8,368 nucleotides of DNA from Candidatus Latescibacterota bacterium (lineage in GTDB: Bacteria; Latescibacterota; MVCY01), in assembly GCA_030640765.1 (NCBI GenBank), contig DAOWIT010000070.1, forward strand, positions 1 to 8,368, given 5' to 3'. The translations under genes and the position numbers were made by a program. The notes beneath the pieces were generated by a model. The model was not told the DNA's origin and searched no databases. It saw only the letters and a program-made list of their open reading frames with translations. Each line of letters opens with the position of its first letter. The first letter of the stretch is position 1. Positions 6,455 to 8,368 of this stretch are shown here, one piece after another.

Positions 6455-6488
6455 TCTGTTTATAAACTTAAAGCACGTATACCTTACT

Positions 6489-6538
6489 GGGTGAAACCTA
6501 GACCCACGAATAAATTCGTGGGCTGCTATAGGGTGAAA
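6489..6538. repeat. Small hairpin flanked by 8-bp direct repeats, upstream of prfA
   Basis: A perfect stem CCCACGAA (6503-6510) and TTCGTGGG (6515-6522) closes the 4-base loop TAAA, with CCTA and TAGG as weaker outer arms (6497-6500 and 6529-6532, the last bases shared with the right repeat). The block is bracketed by GGGTGAAA at 6489-6496 and 6531-6538, as expected from a target duplication after insertion of a 34-base unit. It lacks a T tract, so it does not look like a terminator. prfA starts 20 bases after the second repeat. Confidence 0.55.
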
Positions 6539-6558
6539 TTCCGAATCTTGGGTAAAAT

Positions 6559-7656
6559 ATGTTGTTCGACAAACTCGAAGAAATCGAGAACCGATACTCA
6601 GAAGTAGAGCGACTTCTGACTGACTCCCAAATAATGAAACAGAGGGAGCGATATCGTACCCTGGCTAAAGAGCACGAGGAATTGGGCGAGGCTGTGGTCC
6701 TCTACCGCCGTTACAAAGCTGTGCTCAAAGATTTTCAAGAGGCAGAGAGGATTCTCAACCAGTCCAATGGCTCTAAAGACCCTGAGCTGGTAGAACTGGC
6801 AGAGGCAGAGATTCAGGAGTTAGGGGAAGAAAAAGAGAGACTTTTGGAGCAATTACAGGAACTTCTGGTTCCTAAAGATCCCAACGATGCGAAGAACTGC
6901 ATAATGGAGATCCGCGCCGGCACAGGTGGAGAGGAGGCCAGTCTGTTCGTTGGCGATCTCTACCGGATGTATTGTCGGTATGCTGATCGGCAGGGTTGGC
7001 AAATTGAGCCCTTAAGTTCCGCTCCTACCAGCTTAGGTGGATTTAAGGAGGTTATTTTCGCCGTTTCGGGCAAGAGGGTGTACGGAAAAATTAGATATGA
7101 GAGTGGTGTCCACCGGGTGCAGCGCGTGCCAGTTACTGAATCCGGGGGCAGAATTCACACTTCAGCATCCTCAGTGGCTGTTTTGCTGGAGGTGCCAGAG
7201 GTTGAAGTCCAACTCGCCCCCGATGAGTTGAAAATAGAGGTCTTTCATTCCTCTGGACCGGGAGGGCAGGGCGTCAATACCACCGATTCAGCGGTCAGAA
7301 TAACCCACATCCCTACCGGACTGGTAGTACAGTGCCAGGATGAAAGGTCACAGCATAAAAACAAGGCCAAGGCCCTTCAAATATTGCGGGCCAGACTTCA
7401 GGACAGGGTCCAAAGAGAATTAGATGAAGAGATATCCCAAGACAGAAAACTGCAGGTGGGTTCTGGAGATCGCAGCGCCAAAGTACGAACCTACAATTTT
7501 CCCCAGAACAGAGTGACTGACCACAGAATAAACCTCACCCTGCATAAATTAGATCAGATACTCCAGGGAACTATGGATGAACTTATCACCGCTTTACAAA
7601 CGGCTGATCGGGCAGAGAAAAGAGAAGCTGCCTGGAGAACAACGGAAGGCCGATGA
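6559..7656 (+). CDS. prfA: Peptide chain release factor 1 (RF1)
   Basis: A 365-residue class I release factor, close to E. coli RF1 (360). It reads UAA and UAG stop codons and triggers release of the finished peptide. Residues 1-105 form the helical N-terminal domain. The tripeptide anticodon PVT (191-193, in [18 protein letters not shown]) marks RF1; RF2 has SPF there. The catalytic loop is [17 protein letters not shown] with GGQ at 235-237. [20 protein letters not shown] (about 311-330) is the conserved C-terminal block. The ATG at 6559 gives the usual [13 protein letters not shown] start, but the site before it (TTGGGT) is weak. Its stop overlaps the next start as ATGA. The glutamine methyltransferase gene prmC, often next in line, is absent here. 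Confidence 0.97.
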   Translation: MLFDKLEEIENRYSEVERLLTDSQIMKQRERYRTLAKEHEELGEAVVLYRRYKAVLKDFQEAERILNQSNGSKDPELVELAEAEIQELGEEKERLLEQLQELLVPKDPNDAKNCIMEIRAGTGGEEASLFVGDLYRMYCRYADRQGWQIEPLSSAPTSLGGFKEVIFAVSGKRVYGKIRYESGVHRVQRVPVTESGGRIHTSASSVAVLLEVPEVEVQLAPDELKIEVFHSSGPGGQGVNTTDSAVRITHIPTGLVVQCQDERSQHKNKAKALQILRARLQDRVQRELDEEISQDRKLQVGSGDRSAKVRTYNFPQNRVTDHRINLTLHKLDQILQGTMDELITALQTADRAEKREAAWRTTEGR

Positions 7657-8093
7657 TAAAGTCGTCCTTTAGGTGGATAAAGAAAGGCAGAATCGCTGGG
7701 TCTGCTAAACCCGTAGAGAAACCAGACATAGATTGGTTATATCGACAAGGGATTAGAGCTGTTGTCTCTTTGGAAGGACTTTCCTCAGAGCTTTCCCTTG
7801 CACTTGAGCAGAAGGGGGTCGAACACCTGGTTCTACCTGTTGAAGATGGTGGCGTTCCTACTCCACAGCAGGCAAAGAAGTTCTTGAAATTCACTGAGGA
7901 ACAGATCAAAAAAAAGCACAAACCGGTTCTTGTCCACTGTGCTGCTGGTCTGGGCAGAACCGGTTTAATGTTGGCCCTATATTTGGTGAACAAGGGGGTA
8001 GATGCTAAGCAAGCTATAGATAGGATCGGGACCTCAGAGAACGCTGCCCAGAGAGAGTTTGTCTTGCAATTTGCATCAGAATCCATCGGATAG
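7653..8093 (+). CDS. DUSP23-like protein tyrosine/dual-specificity phosphatase
   Basis: A 146-residue cysteine phosphatase, probably cytoplasmic (no signal peptide or membrane segment). The active-site P-loop is [12 protein letters not shown]96 is the nucleophile and R102 binds phosphate (CX5R). D65 in [10 protein letters not shown] is the likely general acid. The N-terminal [15 protein letters not shown], the RAVVSL strand and the QFxxF-type C-terminus recall DUSP23 (VHZ) and related small bacterial and archaeal enzymes. The target is unknown; phosphotyrosine proteins are usual for the family, but sugars, lipids or RNA 5' ends are also possible. Its ATG overlaps the prfA stop (ATGA) and a GGAAGG stretch lies three bases ahead, so it is probably translated by coupling with RF1. 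Family confident, substrate not. Confidence 0.9.
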   Translation: MIKSSFRWIKKGRIAGSAKPVEKPDIDWLYRQGIRAVVSLEGLSSELSLALEQKGVEHLVLPVEDGGVPTPQQAKKFLKFTEEQIKKKHKPVLVHCAAGLGRTGLMLALYLVNKGVDAKQAIDRIGTSENAAQREFVLQFASESIG

Positions 8094-8139
8094 TAAGTAC
8101 CTCTTTTGCTCCTCTGTTAAACCTTGGCGTCTTTGCGTT

Positions 8140-8151
8140 GAGATTAATCTC
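8140..8151. repeat. 12-bp palindrome at the convergent gene end
   Basis: GAGATTAATCTC is a perfect palindrome lying over the stop codon of the minus-strand gene and 47 bases after the phosphatase stop. There is no T tract, so I would not call it a terminator for either side. Confidence 0.35.
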
Positions 8152-8368
8152 GGAGACTTTCACCTACCATGCCCATAACAGCCACCACCAGAATCTCTCC
8201 TGCACTACGATCGAATTTGCTCCAGGAGGCGGTTTTGACCTCATATCCACCCTGGTCGAATGCCGCTGAAGTGGGAATATACCCCACATAGCCGTTTGCC
8301 AGCCCCAGGACAAAAGTGTAAGGGAACTTTGAGCTTTGCTTGATCTCAAGGCCCAATTCCACAAACAC
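8144..8368 (-). CDS. Neutral/alkaline ceramidase family protein (C-terminal part)
   Basis: The frame stays open to the right edge, so this is the last 74-75 residues of a longer protein; the GTG at the edge is not taken as its start. The sequence FVELGLEIKQSS, then YTFVLGLANGYVGYIPT and AFDQGGYEV, matches the end of the catalytic domain of neutral ceramidases (PF04734), which hydrolyse ceramide to sphingosine and a fatty acid. The TFVLGLANGYVGYIPT segment is the family's best-kept C-terminal motif. The protein stops about 35 residues after it, so the Ig-like C-terminal domain of the longer Pseudomonas and animal enzymes is absent. Many bacterial relatives are this short and their real substrates are untested. 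The zinc-binding histidines and any signal peptide lie outside the window. It converges on the phosphatase gene. Confidence 0.82.
   Translation of the reverse strand: MFVELGLEIKQSSKFPYTFVLGLANGYVGYIPTSAAFDQGGYEVKTASWSKFDRSAGEILVVAVMGMVGESLRD

Noticed and set aside
6461..6470. GTTTATAAAC palindrome after rpmE as a terminator
   Set aside because: Pure A/T-rich stem with almost no loop and no T tract.
5178..6538. CRISPR array or tandem repeat array
   Set aside because: The repeats are palindromic, differ from each other and are not regularly spaced with unique spacers.

Overview
The window looks like chromosomal DNA from an uncultured-type, probably anaerobic bacterium of about half G+C (judged by eye, not calculated). 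The pointers are a ferredoxin-dependent 2-oxoacid oxidoreductase, an iron-sulfur radical SAM enzyme, the zinc-binding form of ribosomal protein L31, and an L27 without the cleaved N-terminal extension seen in Firmicutes. I cannot name a phylum from the sequence alone.

Layout on the + strand: the 3' end of a KorB-type subunit (1-153); a 337-base spacer with a nested inverted repeat; the gamma subunit KorC (491-1036); a large TIGR03960-type radical SAM protein fused to a DUF2344 domain (1056-3671); ribonuclease G, rng (3674-5179, TTG start); a structured 267-base leader; rplU (5447-5779) and rpmA (5782-6030); a MITE-like element and a hairpin region; rpmE (6221-6454, TTG start); a small hairpin element; prfA (6559-7656); and a DUSP23-like protein phosphatase that overlaps the prfA stop codon by ATGA (7653-8093). 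A convergent minus-strand gene enters from the right edge and is the C-terminal end of a short neutral ceramidase (8144-8368, partial).

The functional themes are ferredoxin-linked carbon metabolism (korB, korC), then RNA processing, ribosome assembly and translation termination (radical SAM/DUF2344, rng, rplU, rpmA, rpmE, prfA). The radical SAM-rng-rplU-rpmA and rpmE-prfA arrangements are familiar from many bacterial phyla. The usual prfA partner prmC (GGQ methyltransferase) is not next to prfA; a cysteine phosphatase sits there instead.

The least ordinary part is non-coding. The longer spacers from rng to prfA hold distinct palindromic elements: competing stems and a three-palindrome unit before rplU, a MITE-like nested repeat after rpmA, overlapping palindrome and terminator structures before rpmE, and a hairpin flanked by 8-bp direct repeats before prfA. 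They may be genome-wide mobile or REP-like repeats, RNA control elements, or both. I see no CRISPR array, tRNA, rRNA or complete transposase gene.
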